Assembly: GCF_009371985.2 (NCBI RefSeq)
Contig: NZ_VIKU02000003.1
Coordinates: forward strand, 248,001-312,000
Direction: 5' to 3'
Length of the DNA: 64,000 nt
DNA from: Pelagihabitans pacificus
GTDB lineage: Bacteria; Bacteroidota; Bacteroidia; Flavobacteriales; Flavobacteriaceae
Positions within the stretch are counted from its first letter, which is position 1; every line of letters starts with the position of its first letter. Positions 25,746-34,300 of this stretch are shown in pieces. Under the pieces are notes generated by a model, which saw nothing but the letters and a program-made list of their open reading frames with translations, was not told the origin of the DNA and searched no databases. Position numbers and translations under genes: made by a program.

Positions 25746-25895
25746 TCTCCCATGCGGTTGGCTTGATTATGTTATGTCAGTTTTACTCAAATTATCTTGT
25801 TGCACCATGAGACAGGTTAAAAACAACAGCCGGCATCAGGTTGTTGAATCCACAACCTACGACGCCGACTGCGTACCTATAAAAAAACTCGATGA

Positions 25896-27494
25896 TCAAT
25901 TACAGTTCACGGTCTTGACGGTTATTTGAAACACTCCATCAGCTTCATAGCACCGCTCCCTGGTATAGTAACCAACATTGAAGTCCCCTAATCGTCGCCA
26001 AACAAAAGCATCTTGGAACTCGAATTCGATTTCCACGTCATGCGCCCCGTTGGGTGGACTTTTAATCGATCTTTTGTTTTGGCTCACTTCCGTAAAACCA
26101 CCGGTCCTACTGTTATTGGTACCGGCATCTTTATAGATAAATCGATAGCGGATGTCATAGATAGAGTTATTTTCCACTACCGCGTTTTCATGGTCGAAGT
26201 TGAAACTGCCACAGTTCTGGATACTGTAGTCCGTAGTATAACCCATTTTGGCCAAGGTATTGTCCTTCAAATAGCGGATTGTATAGGCAATCGGCACACC
26301 GGGATTGTTACGGCTATATACGGCGTTTTCCCCAGTTAGTATATAATTTAAGGAGCCTGGACCATCTTCGATGTTGGCGGCATTGATGGCCTCGGAGGCC
26401 ACCTCGGCGTTCCCCCCGATGGTCACAACCGTGATGCTCGAATTTTTAAGAACGGCATCATAGGTGGAATTTACGGTCCCGGTACCACTCACGCCACTGG
26501 CATACTCCAATACGGCATCCACGGAGATGGAGGTATTGGTATTCTGGGTTTCCATCCGGAACATAATAATACGTCCGTAGGAAACAGAGCTTACATAAGC
26601 TGGTGGATTGTCAGAGGAAATTGCGGCCGAAACTTGGGCCTCCGTGACATCCGGTCCAAAAACACTGCCAGGATTGTTGGTCTCGGGGGTATCCATGGTT
26701 ACCGTGTAAAAGACCTGTTTAAAGGCCATGGTAGCGACTCTTTTTTCGGTATCGCTTTCATATTCGAATTGAGAGGCGACCGCCCCGGTGGCCCATTCCA
26801 AATTCAGGCCGACATCCAAGCTGGTCTGTTTCGAAGAATAGGAAGTAGTGGCTTGATAGGACGAGTTGGAAGCATTGACATAACCGTCTTGATAGGCATT
26901 GGCATTCCACCATTCCAAGGCATTGTCGATCTTGGTTTGCACTTCAGAGTTTCTGGAAGGGTCCTCTACAACAATATTACCTTGTTCGCCGATTCCGGGC
27001 AAATCCAATCGCAAGGTAACCGGCGCTCTCCCCAATGTTAAAGGGTCGGGTGCCCCGTCGAGCATACCGGCATTCCCAACCACAAGGGCCCCTGGATAGA
27101 TAACTCCATTCGTAGGGCGTAGAATGGCTACATCGTCAAAATTCGATTCCATATTATATTCCTCTGTAAGGCAGGTCTCGATGATCCCTTGGTTTGGACC
27201 TGAAGTCGTACTGCGTTCGTCTGTTTTGGTCTTTTCGGAAGGGGCCCCTCCGGTATCCTGTACATTCAAAAGATCCTCGGTACTATAGGATAAATTGGAA
27301 ATCAATGAATTGATAGCGGCCAAATCCGGGTTCCCCTCTGGTTCTGGTTCCGGGTCGGGATCTGGATCTGGATTAGAGATAGGGTCCGGTTCCGGTGCTG
27401 GTTCGTCTTTACTACACGAAGGAAAGGAAAGCAAAAGCGATCCGATCAGTAAGAGGCAAAAAAACTGTCTGGGTGTAACTTGTTTTGTTTTCAT
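25896..27494 (-). CDS. Cholesterol-dependent-cytolysin-like lipoprotein
   Basis: The product has 532 residues. Its signal peptide leads to Cys27 (SFPSC), followed by SKDE, a charged run like the Bacteroidota lipoprotein surface-export signal, and then an acidic proline tract (about 32-57). From residue 120 it follows the cytolysin fold: AILRPTNGVIYPGALV, APVTLRLDLPG, FKQVFYTVTMDTPE near 258, AYVSSVSYGRII near 299, TVVTIGGNAEVAS near 355 and NPGVPIAYTIRYLKDN near 397. The two stretches that become membrane hairpins lie at about 213-248 and 325-352. The C-terminal domain lacks the CDC undecapeptide; only DAFVWRRL stands in its place, so cholesterol binding is doubtful. It belongs with the CDC-like proteins of Bacteroidota. 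It probably forms pores in a target membrane, perhaps with a partner. Confidence 0.88.
   Translation of the reverse strand: MKTKQVTPRQFFCLLLIGSLLLSFPSCSKDEPAPEPDPISNPDPDPDPEPEPEGNPDLAAINSLISNLSYSTEDLLNVQDTGGAPSEKTKTDERSTTSGPNQGIIETCLTEEYNMESNFDDVAILRPTNGVIYPGALVVGNAGMLDGAPDPLTLGRAPVTLRLDLPGIGEQGNIVVEDPSRNSEVQTKIDNALEWWNANAYQDGYVNASNSSYQATTSYSSKQTSLDVGLNLEWATGAVASQFEYESDTEKRVATMAFKQVFYTVTMDTPETNNPGSVFGPDVTEAQVSAAISSDNPPAYVSSVSYGRIIMFRMETQNTNTSISVDAVLEYASGVSGTGTVNSTYDAVLKNSSITVVTIGGNAEVASEAINAANIEDGPGSLNYILTGENAVYSRNNPGVPIAYTIRYLKDNTLAKMGYTTDYSIQNCGSFNFDHENAVVENNSIYDIRYRFIYKDAGTNNSRTGGFTEVSQNKRSIKSPPNGAHDVEIEFEFQDAFVWRRLGDFNVGYYTRERCYEADGVFQITVKTVNCN
27337..27400. repeat. 6-bp-unit repeat coding a (Pro-Asp/Glu)n tract
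   Basis: The sequence repeats imperfect hexamers such as GGATCT and GGTTCC. On the minus strand they code alternating Pro and Asp/Glu between the lipid-bearing Cys and the folded part of the cytolysin. Such arrays can change length by slippage. Confidence 0.6.
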
Positions 27495-27525
27495 AATACT
27501 TTTGGTTTTAAAGGATTCAACGAGT

Positions 27526-27533
27526 CAAATCTA
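27526..27533 (-). promoter_or_regulatory. -7 element of the cytolysin promoter
   Basis: TAGATTTG on the minus strand fits TAnnTTTG exactly. It lies 31 bp upstream of the cytolysin ATG. The nearest ATGGAC repeat starts 28 bp further upstream, where an activator would bind. Confidence 0.45.
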
Positions 27534-27561
27534 CCTGCAAACCAAGGCGCTACCTAATTTT

Positions 27562-27617
27562 GTCCATGGACAAAGTATGGACAGGCCCTATGGACTTTAA
27601 CAAAAGTTTACATGGAC
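27562..27617. promoter_or_regulatory. ATGGAC repeat cluster, cytolysin side (four copies)
   Basis: ATGGAC occurs at 27566, 27577, 27590 and 27612, at steps of 11, 13 and 22 bp. The first copy is part of the palindrome GTCCATGGAC (27562-27571). All four read in the same direction. The spacing keeps most copies on one face of the helix, as expected of an operator array. Confidence 0.6.
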
Positions 27618-27691
27618 AAACAACTATTCCCGAAAACACAAATGTTACCTCAATCCCCATAAATAGGACGTTTAGCGGGATATCTTACCAA

Positions 27692-27727
27692 CTGGACATC
27701 TGAGAAAAGTATGGACTTTTTATGGAC
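27692..27727. promoter_or_regulatory. ATGGAC repeat cluster, regulator side (three copies)
   Basis: CTGGAC at 27692 and ATGGAC at 27711 and 27722, at steps of 19 and 11 bp, in the same direction as the other cluster. TATCTTGG at 27779, one base from a -7 element, follows about 50 bp downstream, before the ATG at 27802. Together with the other cluster it fills most of the 307-bp gap (27495-27801), which holds no gene. Confidence 0.55.
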
Positions 27728-27801
27728 ACGGCCATTTCGAAGAAGGGATATGCCCTTTTCAGGGAATGTCATAATGCTTATCTTGGAACAAAAGACTCAA
27801 G

Positions 27802-29694
27802 ATGTTATTCACCGTGGCCAAAAACTTTTCTCTATTAATAATTACCTTATCGTCCTCGTTTCTAGCAAATGCGCAGATAGAAAAAAGGGGAGACAGTCTA
27901 CTTTCCCTTTATTCTACCTCCGAAAAAATTGAAACGAGGGTGACGCTGTTGGAATCGCTCATCGACAATTATATCTATAACGATACTGAAGTAGCCAAAA
28001 GCTATATCCAAGAGTTAATGACGATATCACAAAAATCCAATTATGCCGAAGGCGTGATTCTGGGACAGCTTAACCTCGGCTATTATTACTATACCATTGA
28101 GAAAATGGATTCTGCCTATTACCATTTAAACAGGACGTTGGAGATAGCGAAAGAAAAAAACAAAAAAATAGGCGTTGTAGATGCGCTTTCCAACCTTTCT
28201 TTAGTTCAGGGACATAAAGGGCAATATGAAGAGGCCATTCGATTAATGGATTCTGTCGCGCAGCTTTATCTCGACAAAGGTGATTATCTAAACTACGGGG
28301 TTTCCATTAACAATTCTGCCGCCCATTACTATGATAAGGGCGATTACCTCAAAGCCATGCAAGGATATCGAAAAGCATTAAAAATTTTAGATACCATTAC
28401 CAGAGAACCCTATAGAAAAGCGGACATACTCAGGAATATAGGAAAGCTGAATACCCGGCAGGGTAATTTAGATCAAGCCCTAAAGTATTTCGAATTAGCA
28501 CTTGAAACGTATTTGGAAATCGAAGACCACGTGTATGCTGCATCGACCTACAGCGATATCGGGGCCGTACATTCTGATTTGGATGATGAGATTAGGGCAA
28601 TCGAATTTTATAAAAAGGGGCTGGAGATCGGGGAGTCGAGTAACAACGAATCGGTCGCCATCATTTCACTGGGAAACATAGGCATCGCTTATAAAAATTT
28701 GGGGAATTACGATTTGGCGATTGAAAATCTAAAGCGATGTTTAAGTTATGATAGGGACGAACTTTCGGATATCAATGAAGTCATTTATTTATACCATTTG
28801 GGCAACTCGTTCACCTATATCAAAGAATATGAAATTGCAGAATCTTATTTGAACGAAGCTATTGTACTGGCAACAAAAGGGGAAATAGGGAATGAGCTAT
28901 TGAATGCCCTAGATTATCGTGCATATAATTTTGAACAAAAAGGTGCGTTGGGATTCGCATTGGTTGACTTAAAAAAATCCCAAATAATACGAGACAGTTT
29001 ATTCTCCCTTGAAAATGCAAAGCAAATCAGCGAGTTACAAACTGCCTACGAAACCGAGAAAAAAGAGGCTGCCATCGCTCTGCAAAAAGAAGAAATCAAC
29101 ACCCTTAATGAAAAAGCCAAGGTCGATACCTTGACCAAAGGGCTCTATGCGGGCGGTATGTTCTCTTTTGTGGCCGTATCGGGACTATTGTTCTTCGGTT
29201 TTCGACAACGTATCAAAAAGAACCGCATTGCACGCGAAAAACAGGAGGAAATCTACAAACAGGAAATCGAACACAAAAAAAAGGAACTCGCGAGCCAGAC
29301 CCTGCACCTGGTGCAAAAGAATACCTTTATCCAAGAACTGATGGACAATTTGGAAAACATTAAAAACTCCCCGGAGAAATTCAAGATGGAGTTCCGTCGG
29401 ATCGTGATGCTCCTAAAAAAGGAAAATGCCTCGGATAAGGACTGGGAGGTCTTTAAAACTTATTTTGCCGAGGTGCACAACGATTTCGACCAGAAACTAA
29501 AGACACTTTATGCCGATATTTCCGAAAAGGAAATACGCTTGGCGGCCTTTCTGCGTATGAACCTGACCACCAAAGAGATCGCCGCCACCTTGAATGTGTT
29601 GCCCGATAGTATTTTAAAGTCCAAATACCGATTGAAAAAAAAATTGGGACTGGATAAAGAAGTAGACCTTACCACATTTTTGAATACACTATGA
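27802..29694 (+). CDS. TPR membrane regulator with C-terminal LuxR-like HTH, copy A
   Basis: The product has 630 residues. A signal peptide (FLANAQ) is followed by a periplasmic array of about eight TPR units (for example YLKAMQGYRKALKILD, NYDLAIENLKRCLSYD). One transmembrane helix follows (GGMFSFVAVSGLLFFGF, near residue 455), then a coiled coil (KKNRIAREKQEEIYKQEI) and a cytoplasmic LuxR-like HTH (SEKEIRLAAFLRMNLTTKEIAATLNVLP). Such proteins sense signals outside the inner membrane and bind DNA on the inside. It is divergent from the cytolysin gene, with the ATGGAC arrays between. Its stop overlaps the next gene as ATGA. Confidence 0.88.
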   Translation: MLFTVAKNFSLLIITLSSSFLANAQIEKRGDSLLSLYSTSEKIETRVTLLESLIDNYIYNDTEVAKSYIQELMTISQKSNYAEGVILGQLNLGYYYYTIEKMDSAYYHLNRTLEIAKEKNKKIGVVDALSNLSLVQGHKGQYEEAIRLMDSVAQLYLDKGDYLNYGVSINNSAAHYYDKGDYLKAMQGYRKALKILDTITREPYRKADILRNIGKLNTRQGNLDQALKYFELALETYLEIEDHVYAASTYSDIGAVHSDLDDEIRAIEFYKKGLEIGESSNNESVAIISLGNIGIAYKNLGNYDLAIENLKRCLSYDRDELSDINEVIYLYHLGNSFTYIKEYEIAESYLNEAIVLATKGEIGNELLNALDYRAYNFEQKGALGFALVDLKKSQIIRDSLFSLENAKQISELQTAYETEKKEAAIALQKEEINTLNEKAKVDTLTKGLYAGGMFSFVAVSGLLFFGFRQRIKKNRIAREKQEEIYKQEIEHKKKELASQTLHLVQKNTFIQELMDNLENIKNSPEKFKMEFRRIVMLLKKENASDKDWEVFKTYFAEVHNDFDQKLKTLYADISEKEIRLAAFLRMNLTTKEIAATLNVLPDSILKSKYRLKKKLGLDKEVDLTTFLNTL

Positions 29695-31544
29695 AAAAGG
29701 TAGTTTTTCTCTTAAGCTGTTTTGTCGTCACTTTACACGGACAAAAAAACAAAGACCCAATAACCAACCGGGTGCCTGTCGAGCAAATTGAAGAATACTC
29801 GCGTAAATTCGACGAAATCTTTATAGATGACCCCTCCAAGGCCATCCTATTGCTTGAAAAAGCCCTACAGGAGCCTGAAATACGTTCAAGTGCCTACGGG
29901 CAGGCGGAAATGAATTTTCAATACGGACGCTATTTTCTGGACAAGGACTTATCCGATTCAGCCTTGCACCGATTTACATCCTCCAGAAAGCGATTCATCG
30001 ATTTAGACAGCATTTCAAAGGTTAATGAGATCGATTATTACTTGGCCGTTTTGGAGAATGGAAAAGGCAACTATGCCAAAGCCCAGGCAATTATCGACGA
30101 GGAAACCTCGGTCGCCCCAAAAGATAGAAGGGACTCCTTGTTGCTTTTGCGCTTTATCAATTTAAGGGCCACGGTGTTCTCTAATATCGATGACCAAAAA
30201 AGTAGTATCGAGCGGGGTCTTGAGGCCTTGGAATTGTCCCGGAAATTAAAGGATAAACCTCGGGAAGCGTTAGCGTTGAAGGCCTTGGGAAGCAGTTATC
30301 ATTACGCATCCAATTATGAACGTGCCTTGGAATACAAAAAAAAGGCACTGGCCGCCTATCGGGAACTGGGTGATATGCCGATGGTGGGCGTACTCTTGAA
30401 CAATATCGGAAACGGAATATCGGTAATGGGTGATGAAGAAGGAGCCATCCCGTATTTTAAGGAGAGTTTGGGGATTTCGGAAAAGTATGAAAACTTCAAC
30501 ATGGTAGCCATCACCTCTTTTTGTTTGGGAAGAAGCTATGTGCGCCTCGATCGGGCCGTGGAAGGACTCCCCTTTCTCAAAAAATCTTTACAAATCTCCC
30601 AAAATATCACCAAAGCCCCAAAAACCGAAATGTGGGCCCTAAACGGACTGGCCAACGCCTACAACCGACTAAACCAACCCCAACGCGCCATTCCTCTTTT
30701 GAACCGAACCATTAAAATTTCAGACTCCATTCAAAGAAGAGCCGATAAAGTGGTGGCCTACGAATATCGATCAACATCCTATGAACTCCTGAACGACTTG
30801 GAAAAATCGCTGGAAGACCATAAACGTTTTAAAATCGCTTCGGATTCGTTGGCCACCATCGAACGCATCAATGAAATCGACCAACTTACTATCCGGTATG
30901 AAACCGAAAAAAAAGAAGCAGAAATCGCCCTGCAAAAAGAGGAAATCAAAACCCTCAATCAAGAGGTCGAGATTAGCAATCTCCGAAAGGGACTCTATGC
31001 CGGGGGCATGGCCTCTGCCCTAGCCTTGTCCGGACTTTTGGTCTTCGGTTTCCGTCAACGCATCAAAAAGAACCGCATCGCCCGTGAAAAACAGGAGGAA
31101 ATCTACAAACAGGAAATCGAGCATAAAAGAAAGGAACTGGCCAGTCAGACCCTGCACTTGGTGCAAAAGAACACCTTTATCCAAGAGCTGATGGAGAATC
31201 TTGAAAAAATCAAAAACTCCCCGGAGAAGTTCAAGATGGAGTTCCGTCGGATCGTGATGCTCCTAAAAAAAGAAAATGCCTCGGACAAGGATTGGGAAGT
31301 CTTCAAGACCTATTTCGCGGAGGTGCACAACGATTTCGACCAGAAGCTAAAGACGCTCTATGCCGATATCTCGGAAAAGGAAATCCGCCTGGCGGCCTTT
31401 TTACGCATGAACCTGACCACCAAGGAGATCGCTGCCACCTTGAATGTGTTGCCCGATAGTATTCTAAAATCCAAATACCGCTTAAAGAAGAAATTGGGGC
31501 TTACAAAGGAAACCGATTTGACCACTTTCTTAAATACATTATAA
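29691..31544 (+). CDS. TPR membrane regulator with C-terminal LuxR-like HTH, copy B
   Basis: The product has 617 residues with the same plan as copy A: signal peptide, TPR array (NYERALEYKKKALAAYREL, EGAIPYFKESLGISEKY), transmembrane helix (GGMASALALSGLLVFGF), coiled coil, HTH. From RQRIKKNRIAREKQ to the C-terminus the two proteins differ at only a handful of positions over roughly 175 residues, while the TPR domains are clearly divergent. The DNA-binding outputs therefore probably see the same sites, and the sensors see different signals. It starts inside the stop codon of copy A (ATGA, 29691-29694), so both come from one mRNA and may form heterodimers. Confidence 0.88.
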   Translation: MKKVVFLLSCFVVTLHGQKNKDPITNRVPVEQIEEYSRKFDEIFIDDPSKAILLLEKALQEPEIRSSAYGQAEMNFQYGRYFLDKDLSDSALHRFTSSRKRFIDLDSISKVNEIDYYLAVLENGKGNYAKAQAIIDEETSVAPKDRRDSLLLLRFINLRATVFSNIDDQKSSIERGLEALELSRKLKDKPREALALKALGSSYHYASNYERALEYKKKALAAYRELGDMPMVGVLLNNIGNGISVMGDEEGAIPYFKESLGISEKYENFNMVAITSFCLGRSYVRLDRAVEGLPFLKKSLQISQNITKAPKTEMWALNGLANAYNRLNQPQRAIPLLNRTIKISDSIQRRADKVVAYEYRSTSYELLNDLEKSLEDHKRFKIASDSLATIERINEIDQLTIRYETEKKEAEIALQKEEIKTLNQEVEISNLRKGLYAGGMASALALSGLLVFGFRQRIKKNRIAREKQEEIYKQEIEHKRKELASQTLHLVQKNTFIQELMENLEKIKNSPEKFKMEFRRIVMLLKKENASDKDWEVFKTYFAEVHNDFDQKLKTLYADISEKEIRLAAFLRMNLTTKEIAATLNVLPDSILKSKYRLKKKLGLTKETDLTTFLNTL

Positions 31545-31571
31545 AAACGATCGTGGAAATGCTGTCGGTTG

Positions 31572-31579
31572 TATCTTTG
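31572..31579 (+). promoter_or_regulatory. -7 element before the DCC gene
   Basis: An exact TATCTTTG, only 4 bp before the GTG start at 31584. If used, the mRNA would be leaderless or nearly so. No TTTG is seen at the expected upstream distance. Confidence 0.35.
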
Positions 31580-31583
31580 TACC

Positions 31584-31991
31584 GTGGAGAATCCTAAAAA
31601 AATCATTCTTTTCGACGGTGTTTGCAACCTTTGCAACCGTTCCATTCAATTCGTTATCAAGAGGGACAAGGCAGATTTGTTTCGTTACGCCGCCCTGCAG
31701 AGCGAGGTCGGGCAAAAACTACTTTCCGAACGAAATATCGATACCAAAACCATCGATTCCATCATTTTGATCGACCCGGGCGTGGCCTACTATGTAAAAT
31801 CGGATGCAGCCCTACAAATCGGGAAGCATCTCAAAGGGTATCGCTCCCTCTCCTCTATTTTAAATTTGATTCCCAGCAAGTTACGAAATATCGTATACGA
31901 TTTTGTGGCCCGTAACCGCTATAAATGGTATGGTAGAAAAGACCAATGTATGGTGCCTACTCCTGAATTACAGGCGAAATTCTTGGGGTAA
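31584..31991 (+). CDS. DCC-family (DUF393) thiol-disulfide oxidoreductase-like protein
   Basis: The product has 135 residues from a GTG start (MENPKKIILFDGVCNLCN). The family's DGVCNLC motif, a thioredoxin-like CxxC, is at about residues 11-17. It is followed by FRYAALQSEVGQ and the C-terminal VARNRYKWYGRKDQC. No ATG is available in frame near the family's normal N-terminus, so GTG is the best start. The function of DCC proteins is not established. A copy of the 12-bp palindrome lies within it at 31890-31901. Confidence 0.85.
   Translation: MENPKKIILFDGVCNLCNRSIQFVIKRDKADLFRYAALQSEVGQKLLSERNIDTKTIDSIILIDPGVAYYVKSDAALQIGKHLKGYRSLSSILNLIPSKLRNIVYDFVARNRYKWYGRKDQCMVPTPELQAKFLG
31890..31901. repeat. 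Palindrome ATCGTATACGAT, copy 3
   Basis: Inside the DCC-family gene, read in frame as I-V-Y-D, a different frame from copy 1. Confidence 0.6.
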
Positions 31992-32098
31992 CTAAGTCAA
32001 CACCCTTCTACACTCACCGAAGCCCCCCGCTCCCCCATTTTAAATTGGTATTCATCCTGTTTGCCGGTAGGTTTACCTCTAACTTAAAAACAACAACG

Positions 32099-34207
32099 AT
32101 GAAAAACCTCCTTCAAATTCTGACGCTTTGTCCTTTTCTACTACTGGGCAATTTCGACCCCAAACTTCCTTCCACCGTCAAAGAAGTGACGGTATACCTC
32201 AACGGTGCACAGGTAACCCGCACAGCCATTTGCAATATCAAGGCGGGCACCTCCAACATAACATTGACCGGCTTATCAACGAAAATCGATGAAAGCAGCA
32301 TCCAGCTATCCGGACTACAATCCGTGTCGATACTCTCGATGGACTATGACATCAATTATTTATCCGCCCTTGAGAATCCTGAGGAAGTTCAGCCTTTGCA
32401 ACGACGGATCGATGAAATGCAAACGCAGATTGCCCTATTGAACAATACCATCTCGGGCCTAGAGGAAGAAGAACAGGTAATTTATGCCAATCGGTCGGTC
32501 GGTACCCGGTTGCAAAACCTCAGCCTTGAGAAAGTAAAGGAAATTAGCACCTACTACCGTGAGCGTATAACGGCCATCAAAAACGCGATATTTGACGCGA
32601 ACACCCAAATCAACGATTTGAACGAAAACATTCGAACGATTCAAAAACAATTGGCCGAATTGAACAAAACACCCGAAAAGGAACAGGGAGAGCTCACCCT
32701 GAAACTGGACGCCCCCATAGCCACCAGCCTACGGTTGACAATTTCCTATCAGGTTTCGGATGCAGGTTGGATTCCCAATTACGAAATCAAGTCCAACGAT
32801 ATCGATCAACCCTTACTATTGGCCTACAAAGCCCATGTGTATCAAAAAAGCGGCGTCGACTGGAATAATGTTAAGATCACCCTATCGACCGGAAATCCTA
32901 AAAGCAACCTGGCGAAACCCCATTTGGGCACGAAATATTTGAATTTTACGAACGGTTATACCCATAGACGCCCTGTAGCAATCCAAAAGCAAAAATATGT
33001 CTACAACCCCTCCGTCAAAAAGATTACAGGAGTAGTGACGGATGAATCGGGTCTTGCACTTCCAGGGGCCAACGTCCGAGTGAAAGGTACTTCGGCGGGC
33101 ACTCAAACGGATTTCGATGGCTATTTCTCCCTTGAAGCGAAAAACGGTTCGTCCCTAGTGTTTTCCTATCTCGGATATCACGACCAAGAAATCCCCATTT
33201 ATGCCTCTATGATGAACGTTAGGATGCAACAAGATGCCACAGCCTTGGAGGAGGTCATAGTAACCGGCCAAGGTACCCGTCGAGAGAAAAGGGCGCTAGG
33301 CTATGCGGTAAGTAGTGTTGAATCTGAGGATATTTCAAGAACCTTGAACGGAAGGGCTGCGGGAATTAGCATACGAGGAACAAATACAGTACGTGGTGGT
33401 TCCATTAAAACAGCACCAAGGTCACCGCTCTACGTTATTGATGGGGTGCCGGTCGATGATTTTGTGGAGGGTGACCTGGATGAAAGCGAAATTCAGTCCG
33501 TTGAAGTCCTTAAAGGAGCGAATGCTACTTCCGTCTACGGTACCCGGGGTGCCAACGGGGTGATCATCATCACCACCAAAAAAAGTACGGCCCGAGACGG
33601 ATTGAATCGAACGGATTTCGAAATTAAAAAATCGTATACGATTGTTTCGGATGCCGACATTACCGCCATTGAAATCAATACCTTTCAGTTACAGGCAGCC
33701 TATTCGTATTTTACGGCTCCCTTGGTAAACGAGAATGTGTTCTTGACCGCCACTTTTAGCAACTGGGAACAATACAATCTGCTGCCCGGGGAGGCAAGTA
33801 TCTATTTCAAGGGCGGATACTCGGGAAAGACTACGTTGGATCCCTATACTACCAAGGCGGAAATGGTCGTCTCCCTGGGTATCGACCCCAACATTACGGT
33901 TACCCGAACACAGAATAAGAATTTTAAAAGTAGGTCTTTTACGGGAAGTAATCGAATCGTAAACCGTACGTATGATTTGGAAGTGAAGAACAACAAAAAC
34001 CGTAGCATCGAGCTGAAACTACTGGACCGTATCCCTATTTCGCAAAACAAGGACATTAAAGTAGACGATATCGTGACGAACGATGCCCTACACGATATCA
34101 AAAAGGGACTCCTGACCTGGAAAATAAGCCTTCCGCCGCTGGAATCCATCACGAAAAGCTTTTCATTTCAGGTGAAATATCCCAGATACCGCTCGATATC
34201 GTTATAG
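32099..34207 (+). CDS. DUF4139/DUF4140 protein with an inserted SusC-like plug
   Basis: The product has 702 residues with a signal peptide. The N-terminal DUF4140 (VKEVTVYLNGAQVTRTA) is followed by a coiled coil (about 95-195) and the first part of DUF4139 (VSDAGWIPNYEIKSN). A CarboxypepD_reg-like domain is inserted at about residue 306 (ITGVVTDESGLALPGANVRV), then a TonB-receptor plug (YVIDGVPVDDF, VEVLKGANATSVYGTRGANG) to about 500. DUF4139 then resumes and the chain ends in PRYRSISL. There is no TonB barrel. The plug is complete and in frame, so the protein probably binds a partner through it. Its job is unknown. Confidence 0.82.
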   Translation: MKNLLQILTLCPFLLLGNFDPKLPSTVKEVTVYLNGAQVTRTAICNIKAGTSNITLTGLSTKIDESSIQLSGLQSVSILSMDYDINYLSALENPEEVQPLQRRIDEMQTQIALLNNTISGLEEEEQVIYANRSVGTRLQNLSLEKVKEISTYYRERITAIKNAIFDANTQINDLNENIRTIQKQLAELNKTPEKEQGELTLKLDAPIATSLRLTISYQVSDAGWIPNYEIKSNDIDQPLLLAYKAHVYQKSGVDWNNVKITLSTGNPKSNLAKPHLGTKYLNFTNGYTHRRPVAIQKQKYVYNPSVKKITGVVTDESGLALPGANVRVKGTSAGTQTDFDGYFSLEAKNGSSLVFSYLGYHDQEIPIYASMMNVRMQQDATALEEVIVTGQGTRREKRALGYAVSSVESEDISRTLNGRAAGISIRGTNTVRGGSIKTAPRSPLYVIDGVPVDDFVEGDLDESEIQSVEVLKGANATSVYGTRGANGVIIITTKKSTARDGLNRTDFEIKKSYTIVSDADITAIEINTFQLQAAYSYFTAPLVNENVFLTATFSNWEQYNLLPGEASIYFKGGYSGKTTLDPYTTKAEMVVSLGIDPNITVTRTQNKNFKSRSFTGSNRIVNRTYDLEVKNNKNRSIELKLLDRIPISQNKDIKVDDIVTNDALHDIKKGLLTWKISLPPLESITKSFSFQVKYPRYRSISL
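33631..33642. repeat. Palindrome ATCGTATACGAT, copy 4
   Basis: Inside the DUF4139 gene, read in frame as S-Y-T-I, a third reading frame among the coding copies. Confidence 0.6.
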
Positions 34208-34300
34208 GTGCCCAAACCCGGAAATACTACAAACCTTCCATGAAATGAGGGGTTGTTTTATTCTTCAAGAAACAGCGATTCAGCTAGGTTATATGCTAGC

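Noticed and set aside
25838-25858. Hairpin AGGTTGT / ACAACCT as a terminator for mutS2 and the cytolysin
   Set aside because: There is no T-run on either side, so the evidence is too weak for a terminator call.
27295-27600. Gly-Ser repeat protein on the + strand
   Set aside because: It is the reverse reading of the (Pro-Asp/Glu) tract of the cytolysin, without a start context.
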